A stretch of DNA of 60,772 nucleotides from contig CACJSU010000008.1 of NCBI GenBank assembly GCA_902596165.1, forward strand, positions 1 to 60,772, written 5' to 3'. A program made the position numbers and the translations under genes. The stretch is from an uncultured SAR86 cluster bacterium (GTDB lineage: Bacteria; Pseudomonadota; Gammaproteobacteria; Magnimaribacterales; D2472). The notes below the pieces were generated by a model. The model was not told where the DNA came from. It worked only from the letters and a program-made list of their open reading frames with translations, and did not search any database. Positions 1 to 8,962 of this stretch are shown in pieces; position 1 is the first letter of the stretch, and every line of letters starts with the position of its first letter.

Positions 1-305
1 ATACCGGAATGCATTACTTTGATTGGAGCAGACAAGATGCAATAAATTATTTTTTGGATAATTCTGCAAAAACAAAGCAAGATGTAATGAATGAGGTCGA
101 CAGATATATAAATTGGCCTGGACAAGCTCTTGCATACAAAATTGGTCAACTAAAAATACTTGAACTAAGAGCTAAAGCAGAATCTGAGCTAGGTGATAGC
201 TTTGATATTAAAGATTTTCATCACGAAGTGCTGAAAAGAGGCGCCCTGCCCCTAGATATACTAGAAAAATATATTAATCAATGGATCGAAGAAGGGTCAA
301 ACTAA
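1..305 (+). CDS. DUF885 family protein, C-terminal fragment
   Basis: This is the last ~100 residues of a DUF885 protein whose beginning lies before the window. The frame is already open at base 3 (residues T-G before the first Met at base 9), so that Met is internal. The tail carries the pattern typical of the family end: an aromatic-W-x-R-Q-x-A-I stretch, then W-P-G-Q-A-L-A-Y-K-I-G-Q, then F-H-x-x-V-L-x-x-G-A-L-P-L. DUF885 proteins are usually secreted or lipoprotein, probable metal-dependent hydrolases of unknown substrate. Its stop overlaps the end of the convergent DUF1285 gene by 4 bp. Confidence 0.85.
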   Translation, partial: TGMHYFDWSRQDAINYFLDNSAKTKQDVMNEVDRYINWPGQALAYKIGQLKILELRAKAESELGDSFDIKDFHHEVLKRGALPLDILEKYINQWIEEGSN

Positions 306-844
306 TCGCTTATATTGCCTAGGTCAAACACGCAATCAAAACTTGTAAGTGATAGCTGGCCTTCAAAAACATTATCTTGTTCAAGGGCTATTTCTATTAA
401 CGAATAATAAACAGGTCGAGAGATAAATCCCTCAATATTATTTCTCACGTGAACAAATGGAATATATTCACCACCTATTTTTTTAACTTCTAGCTTGTGG
501 TCTTGATCTAAGGGTATAGATAAATCCAGATTTGTTTTTAAAATAATATTCTTTTGATCTGAATCAACCTCATAATCAACGATCATGTATGGAGCTAAAT
601 CTACTGTTACAGGTACTTTTTCTACAGGAGTGACTAAAAAGTATCTGTTATTTTCAAATTTTAAAATTCTAGAAAATAGAATTTTTAATTTGTCTCTTCC
701 AATAATTGAGCCTTGATAAAACCAATTTCCCTCCCTATCAATTTTCATCTCCACCCCCTCACATAAATCAGGATTCCAAAGATGCACAGGAGGATACTTC
801 TCCTCAATTGAATTCACAGAGTGTAAAAGATCAGCGAAGTCCAT
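302..844 (-). CDS. DUF1285 family protein
   Basis: A 180-residue soluble protein matching DUF1285 by pattern: P-V-H-L-W-N-P near residue 20, then an acidic I-D-R-E-G-x-W segment, a G-R-D-K-L-x-x-L-F-S-R-I-L segment, and Y-F-L-V-T-P-V-E-K-V near residue 70. Function of the family is not established. It is the last gene of a minus-strand run and overlaps the start region of the LysE-type gene by 14 bp, which suggests translational coupling. Length is normal for the family. Confidence 0.8.
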   Translation of the reverse strand: MDFADLLHSVNSIEEKYPPVHLWNPDLCEGVEMKIDREGNWFYQGSIIGRDKLKILFSRILKFENNRYFLVTPVEKVPVTVDLAPYMIVDYEVDSDQKNIILKTNLDLSIPLDQDHKLEVKKIGGEYIPFVHVRNNIEGFISRPVYYSLIEIALEQDNVFEGQLSLTSFDCVFDLGNISD

Positions 845-1439
845 ATAAGGTTTGCAGTAAAATTATTAAGCCCAATCCAGCAATAAATGCTGATGAAATA
901 AATTGAATATTATCAGAATGCTTGTTAAAGATATCGCCCATTGAATTATGAGTTAATGCATAGCTCACAAAGGAAAACCAAGCAGCGGTCACTATTGGGA
1001 AATATAACAAGTAGATTATCGACATTAATGAATTAGAGGTAAGATTTATAAAAGAGAATAGAGAAACTGTAAATAGAAATGCTTTTACATTTAACAAATT
1101 TGTTACCAAACCAATTACAAATGGATTTTTGAATAGGACCTTTGCCTCGTCAGATTTAGATGATTTTTGTGAAACAAAAAAACTAATTCCAATATAGAGT
1201 AAATATAAGGCTCCTAAAAATTTGATAAAAAATTTAGCTTCTTCAGAGCTATAAATTATTAATGAAATACCGGAAATAGCAAAAAAACAATGTATAAATA
1301 TTCCTGAGCCAATGCCTAGAGCGGTAAGTATGCCCTTGGCCCGACCTCCAACAAATGATTGTTGAAAGATAATGGCAGTATCTGGACCAGGCGACATGAC
1401 AGCTAACAAATGAGCAATGGCTGCTGAAACAAACATCAT
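831..1439 (-). CDS. LysE/RhtB family amino-acid exporter
   Basis: A 202-residue inner-membrane protein with about six hydrophobic segments. The N-terminus has the S-P-G-P-D motif (near residues 16-20) that marks the LysE/RhtB exporters of amino acids and related solutes; the G-x-x-x-G-I-G-x-G segment follows in the second helix. Substrate cannot be read from sequence. The start ATG overlaps the murB stop (ATGA arrangement, 4 bp), so it is probably co-translated with murB, although there is no obvious functional link. Confidence 0.85.
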   Translation of the reverse strand: MMFVSAAIAHLLAVMSPGPDTAIIFQQSFVGGRAKGILTALGIGSGIFIHCFFAISGISLIIYSSEEAKFFIKFLGALYLLYIGISFFVSQKSSKSDEAKVLFKNPFVIGLVTNLLNVKAFLFTVSLFSFINLTSNSLMSIIYLLYFPIVTAAWFSFVSYALTHNSMGDIFNKHSDNIQFISSAFIAGLGLIILLQTLYGLR

Positions 1440-2398
1440 GAACCTATTATCTCAGGTTCAATTACTAACTGTATTTTAAATTGCTCATATATTTTTGATT
1501 GTATTTGATTGAGGAGATTTATTACTTCATCAAATGATGCGCCGCCATTATTGATAAGCACGAGGGAGTGGTTAGCATAGAAACCCAAAGTATTAGGAAT
1601 TATTAATTCAGGTTTGATTAGCTCAACAAGTCTTGCTGCGCTGAACTTTGAATATCCGTCCGCCTGATCCCAACGATGACCAACTAAAAAAGTACGATCA
1701 AAATCATTGGTTCTTAATATGGGGTTTTTAAAGATACTTCCTACATTAGGTAGCAGCTTCGGATCAGGCAATTTAGAGTTCCTAATATCTTTTATGGATT
1801 CAGATAGCGCTCTTGGAGTTATAGATGAGCTATCAATCGAGTTATCTTTAAGAAAATCACTTAATGCTGGGTAACTTAAGTTAGGTTCAAAAGATTTATT
1901 AAATATGAAGTTAACTTTCAAAATAATATAATTTTTTAATTGAAATATTGAATGACGATATGAAAATTCACATTGATCATTATTTAAAGTTTCAACTTTT
2001 CTTGTGCTTAAATTAAAACATTCAATGCTTCTAATGAATGAACTTATTTCAACCCCATAGGCACCAATATTTTGAACAGGTGCTGCGCCAACAGACCCTG
2101 GTATATGTGTCAGATTTTCTATGCCATATAGCTGATTTATCAGGCAATGTTCAATTAAATCAGCCCAGTTAAGCCCTGCCCCAACTGCAATACAATTACC
2201 ATTTATCTCTATTTCCTTTAATTGAACTGAAATAACAGTTCCATCATAGTAGTCACTTAAAATCACATTGGTGCCTGCACCGAGTATCAAAATTTCATCT
2301 TGATTAACTTCATCGAGCATAGATAAGTCATCCAAGGTATTTATGTGTATATGATTTTTTGCTTTTGCCTTGAGACCAAAAGAGTTAGATATCATCAT
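1436..2398 (-). CDS. murB: UDP-N-acetylenolpyruvoylglucosamine reductase MurB
   Basis: FAD enzyme that reduces UDP-GlcNAc-enolpyruvate to UDP-MurNAc in the cytoplasmic stage of peptidoglycan synthesis. A 320-residue type I MurB: the FAD-binding half has L-G-A-G-T-N-V near residue 40 and I-P-G-S-V-G-A-A-P-V-Q-N-I-G-A-Y-G near residue 100; the substrate domain holds the catalytic serine in N-V-G-S-I-F-K-N-P and ends with E-P-E-I-I, where the family's catalytic glutamate lies. Two adjacent ATG codons (2398 and 2395) are possible starts. It follows kdsB by 2 bp, as in Pseudomonas-type gene order. Confidence 0.95.
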   Translation of the reverse strand: MMISNSFGLKAKAKNHIHINTLDDLSMLDEVNQDEILILGAGTNVILSDYYDGTVISVQLKEIEINGNCIAVGAGLNWADLIEHCLINQLYGIENLTHIPGSVGAAPVQNIGAYGVEISSFIRSIECFNLSTRKVETLNNDQCEFSYRHSIFQLKNYIILKVNFIFNKSFEPNLSYPALSDFLKDNSIDSSSITPRALSESIKDIRNSKLPDPKLLPNVGSIFKNPILRTNDFDRTFLVGHRWDQADGYSKFSAARLVELIKPELIIPNTLGFYANHSLVLINNGGASFDEVINLLNQIQSKIYEQFKIQLVIEPEIIGS

Positions 2399-2400
2399 GA

Positions 2401-3138
2401 TTAATCGTTCTGTTTAGCAAAGATTGTCGCAGCTTCTAAATCTTCACGAGTGTCTATGCCTATTGGCGCTTCATATTCAAAATCTTCAACAAAAATATTA
2501 AAACCATTATCTAAAAATCTTAATTGCTCTAGCTTCTCCAATTCCTCATTCGCAGTTGGTTTTAATTTACTTAATGCTTGCAGAGTCCCATTTGTATAAG
2601 CGTAGATACCCAGATGCTTCAGGTAATTTTTATACTCTGCGGTAAATGAGTTAGGTATCACAGCACGGGAAAAATACATGGCTCTTTTGGAAAGAGATCT
2701 TACAACTTTCACTTCATGCGAGCTATTGAAGTCCATTTTGTTTGAGAACTTAATGCATGCAGTTGATATTGGCGTGTCTATACTTAGCAACATAGGTAAC
2801 TGGTTTATAATTTGAACAGGCATAAATGGCTCATCACCTTGAAGATTAATAATTGGAACATCATCAGGTAAATCAAGTTTCTTAGAAGCTTCAGCAATTC
2901 TATCCATGCCAGAAATATGGTCTGATGAAGTCATCACAACATTTGCACCACGGGACTCACAATGATCTTTAATTTCACCACTATCGGTTGCAATATATAT
3001 ATTGCTAGCATTGGAGGTATTAGCTAAATCTATAACTCGAGATATAACAGTACGGCCATTAATCATAGCCATGGGTTTATTGGGGAGACGAGTTGAACCA
3101 GCTCTTGCTGGAACAATAATCACAAAAGATTTAGTCAT
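2401..3138 (-). CDS. kdsB: 3-deoxy-manno-octulosonate cytidylyltransferase KdsB
   Basis: Activates KDO as CMP-KDO for the lipid A-core of LPS. The 245-residue protein opens with the nucleotidyltransferase signature P-A-R-A-G-S-T-R-L-P-N-K-P (residues 10-22), has N-L-Q-G-D-E-P-F near residue 98 with the metal-binding aspartate, and ends with the L-E-Q-L-R-x-L and I-G-I-D-T-x-E-D-L motifs. Its start overlaps the Trm112-like gene by 8 bp. Neighbours lpxK, ycaR and murB place it in the envelope biosynthesis operon. Confidence 0.96.
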   Translation of the reverse strand: MTKSFVIIVPARAGSTRLPNKPMAMINGRTVISRVIDLANTSNASNIYIATDSGEIKDHCESRGANVVMTSSDHISGMDRIAEASKKLDLPDDVPIINLQGDEPFMPVQIINQLPMLLSIDTPISTACIKFSNKMDFNSSHEVKVVRSLSKRAMYFSRAVIPNSFTAEYKNYLKHLGIYAYTNGTLQALSKLKPTANEELEKLEQLRFLDNGFNIFVEDFEYEAPIGIDTREDLEAATIFAKQND

Positions 3139-3295
3139 TTAGAGAAAAAATTCTATCTTCTACCATCCTAGGTATATCATCCTCAATGGGATAGCCGATG
3201 TTGCATTGATCGCATTCAAGATGATCCTCTTTATCAATCAACTTTGATTTACATCTAATGCATCCCATAATATTTAAAATATCTTTATCTATCAT
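3131..3295 (-). CDS. ycaR: Trm112-like zinc-ribbon small protein (YcaR type)
   Basis: A 54-residue ORF lies between lpxK and kdsB. It has two cysteine pairs, C-I-R-C near residues 12-15 and C-D-Q-C near residues 28-31, followed by Y-P-I-E-D-D-I-P, the pattern of the Trm112/YcaR family. It overlaps the LpxK end by 11 bp and kdsB by 8 bp. The same position in enterics is held by ycaR, between lpxK and kdsB. The bacterial protein's role is poorly defined; eukaryotic Trm112 activates methyltransferases. Confidence 0.92.
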   Translation of the reverse strand: MIDKDILNIMGCIRCKSKLIDKEDHLECDQCNIGYPIEDDIPRMVEDRIFSLND

Positions 3296-6041
3296 TTAAT
3301 TTCTCCTCAAGCCGATCTATAAACTGGGACTCTATCTTAGATTCAATGCTGAGATACCAAATCTTTGAATTTTTAAAATGCTTGCATTTAGCAGCATCTT
3401 TTTCTGTCATCAGTATTGGGAGATGGTCAAGGTAATATAAATCTCTTTTGTTGTATTTATGATGATCTGGAAATGGATTTTTATCAAACTCAAAGCCCAG
3501 TCTAAGCAGTAAATCAAAAAACCTATTAGGATTACCAACTCCCGCTATTGCATGAACCTGATTATGCATGGGCCACTTGTCAATAGAGTATTCTTTACCA
3601 GAATTTAAATGAATAAATTTAGCTGGACTTAAAGTCATTAAAATTTCATCCCCTTCAGTAGGGCCTCCATTATTTACTATAAAATCAACCTCGGACAATC
3701 TTGATTTAGGCTCTCTTAGAGGACCTGCAGGAAATGCTAAGCCATTCCCCAGTCTCCTTGCACCATCAATTACAGCAATTTCAATATCTCTACCCATTGC
3801 GTAATGCTGCAATCCATCATCTGAAATAATCACATCAACATCATGTTTTTCTTGAAGTTTTTTTGCTGCTCTTGATCTATTTTTATCAATAAAAAATGGG
3901 ATATTTAATTTAGCTAAAATTTGAGCCTCGTCACCCGTTTGTTTATAGGTAGTTTCAGAGTTAACTTCAAGCGTGCCTGAATATTTGCCACCATATCCCC
4001 TACTTACTAACCCCGGTTTAAATCCACGTTTAGCTAGCTCGTTTGCAATAAATTTTACCAAAGGTGTTTTGCCAGTTCCGCCCATTGAAATATTGCCAAC
4101 AACAACTATGGGTTTAGGAGAGTTCCAAACTTTTTTAGGGTTTTTTAAATATGAATTCCTTCGCATCTTAACCAAAGAAGTAAATAAAAAAGTTAAAGGG
4201 GCCAAGATATATAACCAAAAGCTTTTGTTATACCAAGCATCAATGAGGTAGCCTTGTTGGGTTGGCTCCTCGGTAAAGGTTGGGAAATATTCTTGACCTA
4301 CAGGTTTTTTTGATGATTTTTTTTGATCGCTAGAATCACTAAATTTATTTTGATATAAACTCTTGTAGATGCCTTCTTGGCTTAATAATTCATCATGAGT
4401 GCCTGACTCGGCAACTGAGCCATTGTCTAAAACTAAAATTTTATCAGCATTTTCAATAGTAGAAAGTCTATGAGCAATTACAATGGTTGTCCTATTATTA
4501 ATTAATTGCTCTATTGCCCCTTGAACAATTAATTCAGATTCATTATCTAGCGCTGAAGTTGCCTCATCTAAAATAATGATTGGTGAATCTTTGTAAAAAG
4601 CTCTAGCTATAGCGATTCTTTGTCGCTGACCGCCAGACAGCAAGACGCCATCATCACCTATTTCCGATTTAAAACCTTCAGGAAGCCGTGAAATAAATTC
4701 ATTACAGCCAGAGATTTCCGCTGCTTCTTTTAATTTAGTTTCATCAATCTTACTGTCACCATAGGCAATATTTTTTTCAATGGTGTCATTAAACAAAGTT
4801 GGTGATTGATTTACGATCGAAATAGATTTTCTGAGATGAGATAATTGATAATCTAATATGCTGATATCATCAATACAGATTTTTCCTGAGTAATCAGAAT
4901 AAAATCTTGAAATCAAATTAGCAATTGTTGATTTCCCTGAGCCAGATTTCCCAACAATAGCAACAGTTTCATTTTGACTGATTTCAAAATTTAGATTGTC
5001 TAAGACAAATTCTTTAGAGTTATATGCAAAGGAAACATCTGAAAACGAAATATTTCCTGTAATTTTTGAGTCTAATTCACCTGAATCATCCTCTTCTTTT
5101 TCATCTAATTGATCAAATATTTCAACAGCAGCTGCCAAACCTTTCTGAATAACAGCATTAATATTTGATAGCTGTCTAATAGGCTTTGCCATCAAACCTG
5201 CAGCAGTAATAAATGCTACAAAATCTTCAGCGCTAAGTTTTATACCAAGTTGTGAACCCAGAGCAAAATACGCAACTATAGATAATGAAACTGAAACTAG
5301 CAGCTGAATAATAGGTGTTGCTAAATTACTTGTTGCTTCAAGCTTTAAATTTTGATTTTTATTTGAAGCATTGGCAGCGAAGAACCTATCTCTTTCATAT
5401 TTTTCAGCATTAAATGATTTAATTTCTAGGTTTCCATCTACAGCTTCAGACGCAAGATGAGTTACATCCCCCATTGCTGTTTGAATAGTTTTCGCTAACT
5501 TTCGCAATCTTCGACCCGCAATGTAAACAATTAGCGCTATAAATGGTGTGGTGATCAGCAATAACAGGGTTAATTTCCAATTCAAAGTAAACATATAAAC
5601 TAGCAAGCCAACAAGAAGAAATCCCTCTCTTACAAAAGTCTTGATTGCATTAGAAGCTGCGCCTGAAACTTGAGTGGTAGTAAAAGTAATTCTATTAATC
5701 AGTTGGCCTGATTGGTTTTGATCAAAAAAATTCTTAGGAAGATTGATAAGCTTTGAGAACAACTCAGACCTGAGATCATGAACAATACCAAAACCAACCC
5801 TAGACATAAAATAATTGCCTATAAAAAAGCCTGCGCCTCTTCCAATAGCTATAAAAATTAATGCCAGGACAAGATAGATACTGAAATCATTTTGATCAGA
5901 ATTGATGTATTCAATAATTCTTCTTATCCATTCAACAGCAGCAATATCTGCAGAAGCAAATAGAATGAATCCAAAAATGCTTAAAATAAATGAAAATTTA
6001 AATCGAAAGGTATACGAAAATAGTCTTTTTAAAGGATTCAT
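3285..6041 (-). CDS. MsbA lipid A flippase fused to LpxK tetraacyldisaccharide 4'-kinase
   Basis: One uninterrupted 918-residue frame encodes two enzymes. Residues 1-310 are an ABC exporter membrane domain. Residues 330-565 are its ATPase, with Walker A G-K-S-G-S-G-K-S-T at 364-372, signature L-S-G-G-Q near 468, Walker B I-I-I-L-D-E near 488 and the H-loop A-H-R-L-S-T near 524. After a ~30-residue polar linker, residues 597-918 are a complete LpxK: a hydrophobic N-terminus from L-I-D-A-W, P-loop G-N-I-S-M-G-G-T-G-K-T-P at 649-660, D-D-G-L-Q-H-Y at 742-748 and M-T-E-K-D-A-A-K near 878. LpxK phosphorylates the lipid A precursor and MsbA flips finished lipid A-core. No standard start codon lies at the junction, so LpxK is not expected to be separately translated from its own N-terminus. 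In most relatives these are two adjacent genes. Confidence 0.93.
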   Translation of the reverse strand: MNPLKRLFSYTFRFKFSFILSIFGFILFASADIAAVEWIRRIIEYINSDQNDFSIYLVLALIFIAIGRGAGFFIGNYFMSRVGFGIVHDLRSELFSKLINLPKNFFDQNQSGQLINRITFTTTQVSGAASNAIKTFVREGFLLVGLLVYMFTLNWKLTLLLLITTPFIALIVYIAGRRLRKLAKTIQTAMGDVTHLASEAVDGNLEIKSFNAEKYERDRFFAANASNKNQNLKLEATSNLATPIIQLLVSVSLSIVAYFALGSQLGIKLSAEDFVAFITAAGLMAKPIRQLSNINAVIQKGLAAAVEIFDQLDEKEEDDSGELDSKITGNISFSDVSFAYNSKEFVLDNLNFEISQNETVAIVGKSGSGKSTIANLISRFYSDYSGKICIDDISILDYQLSHLRKSISIVNQSPTLFNDTIEKNIAYGDSKIDETKLKEAAEISGCNEFISRLPEGFKSEIGDDGVLLSGGQRQRIAIARAFYKDSPIIILDEATSALDNESELIVQGAIEQLINNRTTIVIAHRLSTIENADKILVLDNGSVAESGTHDELLSQEGIYKSLYQNKFSDSSDQKKSSKKPVGQEYFPTFTEEPTQQGYLIDAWYNKSFWLYILAPLTFLFTSLVKMRRNSYLKNPKKVWNSPKPIVVVGNISMGGTGKTPLVKFIANELAKRGFKPGLVSRGYGGKYSGTLEVNSETTYKQTGDEAQILAKLNIPFFIDKNRSRAAKKLQEKHDVDVIISDDGLQHYAMGRDIEIAVIDGARRLGNGLAFPAGPLREPKSRLSEVDFIVNNGGPTEGDEILMTLSPAKFIHLNSGKEYSIDKWPMHNQVHAIAGVGNPNRFFDLLLRLGFEFDKNPFPDHHKYNKRDLYYLDHLPILMTEKDAAKCKHFKNSKIWYLSIESKIESQFIDRLEEKLNDR

Positions 6042-6043
6042 GA

Positions 6044-6448
6044 CTAACCATTATAGGTTTTAATCTGTATGTTTTGAAATCCAAGTTGCTGTAGGCCATC
6101 CATCAATTCAATAACCCATTCGTGGATAGCTTTGCTCTCTATAGATAGCACCACAACTTCTGATCTGGAAAAAGCTGCATTCACTCCAACAAATAATTGA
6201 TCTAGCTCAGACATTAAGAATTCCTGATTATCAATTATCATTTTTCCAGTATCTAATAAAATAATATTTTGAGAGTCATTGGAAATAGACGATGAAAATG
6301 ATTCGGATTCAGGGAGATCAAGGGTCAAGTATTGGTTGGTTTCAATTTTTGAGGTTACAACAAAGAAAATAACCAATAAAAACACGATGTCAATCAAAGG
6401 TGTGATTTCAACTGAAAGAGCTCGTTCTTTGTCATTATAAAATTTCAT
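6044..6448 (-). CDS. exbD: ExbD/TolR family biopolymer transport protein
   Basis: A 134-residue protein with one N-terminal transmembrane helix preceded by the family motif [11 protein letters not shown] (near residues 15-25), where the aspartate is the proton-path residue, then a periplasmic domain. With ExbB it converts proton-motive force into work for TonB (or TolA). It overlaps exbB by 5 bp and sits 2 bp before msbA-lpxK. Its position beside msbA is the known gammaproteobacterial order. A TonB receptor is encoded at 40.7-43.9 kb, but no tonB lies in this window. Confidence 0.9.
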   Translation of the reverse strand: MKFYNDKERALSVEITPLIDIVFLLVIFFVVTSKIETNQYLTLDLPESESFSSSISNDSQNIILLDTGKMIIDNQEFLMSELDQLFVGVNAAFSRSEVVVLSIESKAIHEWVIELMDGLQQLGFQNIQIKTYNG

Positions 6449-7047
6449 TTCTTATACAAAAAATCTAAGAAAATTGAGGTATTAGCTTGCAAAAGCGACA
6501 TTAAAACTAAGGTTTTTTGCTCGAAATATCGATAAAAGACTATGGCTGGCACGGCAATTATTAAGCCAAAGGCGGTTGTAATTAACGCTTCTGAAATTCC
6601 GGCTGCTAATAAATCCGTATTAGCTGAACCATTTACATCAATGTTGCTAAAAACAGTTATCATCCCGACAACCGTTCCCAAAAGTCCAAGCAACGGGCTG
6701 ATGCTAGCTATTGTGCTGAGCATTGATAAGTTTCGCTCCAGTAATAATTTTATTTCTGAAGCTTTTTCCTCAGCTTTAATTTCAACAAATTCTCTTGAAC
6801 TTAAACGGTACTGATAACAGTGTTGAAGCAAATCACCCAGCTGAGATGTAGCTGCTATTTCCTGTTGATTTTGTAAATGAAAAGCATCTTTCTGTATTAA
6901 GTTTTGTGCTTGTCTTAGCAATCCATTGGGAGCAACCAGCCTCCTTTGCAAAAACCAAAGTCTTTCAAGAACTATCGAAATGAGCAGGATAGAACAAACA
7001 AGCAAAGGCCAGATAAACCATCCACCAGAAATTAATAAATTACTCAT
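6445..7047 (-). CDS. exbB: ExbB/TolQ/MotA family proton channel protein
   Basis: A 200-residue inner-membrane protein with an N-terminal helix (residues ~8-28) and two more in the second half. The conserved core [14 protein letters not shown] near residues 115-128 and the A-L-I-T-T-A-F-G-L segment near 155 identify the MotA/TolQ/ExbB channel family. It pairs with the downstream exbD (5-bp overlap). It could equally be TolQ-like, but the exbD partner and msbA/lpxK context favour ExbB. Confidence 0.9.
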   Translation of the reverse strand: MSNLLISGGWFIWPLLVCSILLISIVLERLWFLQRRLVAPNGLLRQAQNLIQKDAFHLQNQQEIAATSQLGDLLQHCYQYRLSSREFVEIKAEEKASEIKLLLERNLSMLSTIASISPLLGLLGTVVGMITVFSNIDVNGSANTDLLAAGISEALITTAFGLIIAVPAIVFYRYFEQKTLVLMSLLQANTSIFLDFLYKK

Positions 7048-7048
7048 A

Positions 7049-7726
7049 TTATGTTGGCTTTAAATCCCCATTCTCAATGCGAAATACCGTATCCAGTTTA
7101 CCAGCATAATTCAAATCATGAGTTGCAACCACAATACCAATATTATGATCTTTAGCTAATTTAATAGTAAGGTCTTGAATTATCTCAGCATTTTCTTGAT
7201 CTAAATTACCAGTTGGTTCATCCATCAATACAAACTCAGGTTCGTGAACAACAGCTCTGGCAATTGCAACTCGCTGCCGCTCTCCTCCTGAAAGCATATA
7301 TGGATATTTATTTTGTAATTCAATAATTCCGAGCTCATCAAGGGTTTGTAAAATTTTTTGAGAATTCTCAGTAATTTTTTTATTATTCGCAATTTTGAAA
7401 ACCAAATTACAATTTTCAAAAACAGTCAGATCATCTAACAGGTAATGGAATTGATATGCATATCCAAATAATGCATTTCTCATTGAATTAAAATTTTCTA
7501 AATTATTGGATAGCAAATTAATCTCATTAAAAAAAATGTTGCCCTGATCAGAGTGCTCCAAGCCAGCAAGTATTTGTAATAGAGTAGTTTTCCCGCTACC
7601 CGATGAGCCTATCACTCCAATTGTTTGACCTTCAGAAATTGTAATTGAGACGCCTGAAAGTACCTCAGAATAATGTCCTCCAGATTGGTAAGATTTGTAG
7701 AGATCTGAGGCTATAAGTTTATTCAT
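7049..7726 (-). CDS. lolD: Lipoprotein-releasing ABC transporter ATPase LolD
   Basis: A 225-residue ATPase with Walker [10 protein letters not shown] near 36-44, Q-loop Y-Q-F-H-Y-L-L near 92, signature M-L-S-G-G-E-R-Q-R near 145, Walker [11 protein letters not shown] near 166 and H-loop A-T-H-D-L. The Y-Q-F-H-x-L-L and E-P-T-G-N-L-D signatures are those of the LolD/MacB branch. It powers extraction of outer-membrane lipoproteins from the inner membrane. It overlaps the lolC/E gene by 8 bp; a LolA-like chaperone is encoded at 45.6 kb. Confidence 0.93.
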   Translation of the reverse strand: MNKLIASDLYKSYQSGGHYSEVLSGVSITISEGQTIGVIGSSGSGKTTLLQILAGLEHSDQGNIFFNEINLLSNNLENFNSMRNALFGYAYQFHYLLDDLTVFENCNLVFKIANNKKITENSQKILQTLDELGIIELQNKYPYMLSGGERQRVAIARAVVHEPEFVLMDEPTGNLDQENAEIIQDLTIKLAKDHNIGIVVATHDLNYAGKLDTVFRIENGDLKPT

Positions 7727-8957
7727 GTCGTAAAATTGTTACAGGCTTTAACTTTGCAGCCCTAGCAGCAGGAAAATATGAAAATACTAAGCTCATTACA
7801 AGAACAGAAATAGATATATTAATAAGTTGAGCTAGCCTAAATTCATATGGGAAATAATTAATGAAATAGCTATCCATCAAACTTCTATTGGTAAAGCTCT
7901 CTACAAAGTTTATAAGCTGATCAATGTTAGGAGTCACTGCCACTCCAATTAACAGACCAATAAATGTTCCTATCAATCCAATTATTAATCCCAAATTTAA
8001 AAAAATAAATGTTAATTGGGTCTTTGAGGAGCCCATGGTTTTTAATATAGCAATTTCTTTTTCCTTTGTTTTTACAGTCATTACAATGGTTGAAAGAATA
8101 TTAAACGCAGCAACAGTGATAATTAAAAATAGCATGAGACTTATTAATCTTTTTTCTAATTTAATTGCTTGAAATAAAGTCCCATGTGTTTGTTGCCATG
8201 AAGTAAAATATAGATTGTCTTGATCTAAATTTAGCTGAGCTAAAATATTGAATCCTACTGAGTTTACTTTGAACAAATCATCGATCTTCACCCTAATTCC
8301 CTGGGTTGAATTTAATGAGAGATTTAATATATTTGCAGCTAAGTCATGGTGAACTAGAACCAGCGATTGATCTAATTCAGCTTTAAGTTCAAAAATCCCA
8401 ACCACTTCTAAAGAAATGGTTCTTGGAAAGGTTCCTAGAATGGAAGAACGCAAATTCGTTGTGGTTATGTTAACAGGATCGCCAACTTCTATACCCAAGT
8501 ATCTAGCTAACCAAGAGCCAATAACAACACCTTTTTTTTGAGAAAGATTATCCAATCTTCCATCCATCATGTATTGAGGAAGAATAGACATGGATTCCTC
8601 TAACTCAGGCATTATTCCTGTAACAAAAACCCCTCTTGATCTATTTTTTGCACTCATCAAGCCTTGAGTTTCGATATATGGGCTTGCGCTTAAAACATTT
8701 TTTGAATCACTAACCTTGGATATTATCTCTTCATAATTTACAAGATTATCATTCGAGCGAATCACTAATTGAGGAACAACACCAAGCACTCTTGTTTGTA
8801 ATTCCTTCTCAAAGCCATTCATGACAGACAAAACTATTACTAAAGCAGCGACACCAAGTGACAGTCCAGCGATAGCCATTAAAGAAGTGAAGGATGCAAA
8901 TGCACCCTTCTTCGATCGAAAATACTTGTAGCCCAAGTAAATAGGCAGTGAGCTCAT
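7719..8957 (-). CDS. Lipoprotein-releasing system permease, LolC/LolE (possibly LolF)
   Basis: A 412-residue permease with an N-terminal helix (residues ~25-48, A-G-L-S-L-G-V-A-A-L), a ~220-residue periplasmic domain, and three C-terminal helices of the FtsX type. The N-terminal L-x-Y-x-x-x-K followed by F-x-S-x-x-S is typical of LolC/E. The periplasmic part has a G-T-F-P-R-T-I-S-L-E-V-V-G segment that aligns by eye with the LolC hook that docks LolA. Only one such permease gene is beside lolD, where E. coli has both lolC and lolE, so it may work as a homodimer (LolF type), unless a second copy lies elsewhere. Confidence 0.88.
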   Translation of the reverse strand: MSSLPIYLGYKYFRSKKGAFASFTSLMAIAGLSLGVAALVIVLSVMNGFEKELQTRVLGVVPQLVIRSNDNLVNYEEIISKVSDSKNVLSASPYIETQGLMSAKNRSRGVFVTGIMPELEESMSILPQYMMDGRLDNLSQKKGVVIGSWLARYLGIEVGDPVNITTTNLRSSILGTFPRTISLEVVGIFELKAELDQSLVLVHHDLAANILNLSLNSTQGIRVKIDDLFKVNSVGFNILAQLNLDQDNLYFTSWQQTHGTLFQAIKLEKRLISLMLFLIITVAAFNILSTIVMTVKTKEKEIAILKTMGSSKTQLTFIFLNLGLIIGLIGTFIGLLIGVAVTPNIDQLINFVESFTNRSLMDSYFINYFPYEFRLAQLINISISVLVMSLVFSYFPAARAAKLKPVTILRHE

Positions 8958-8962
8958 AACAC

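Noticed and set aside
6542-6814. A 90-aa plus-strand ORF inside exbB
   Set aside because: Antisense shadow of exbB, which has clear family motifs; no independent support.
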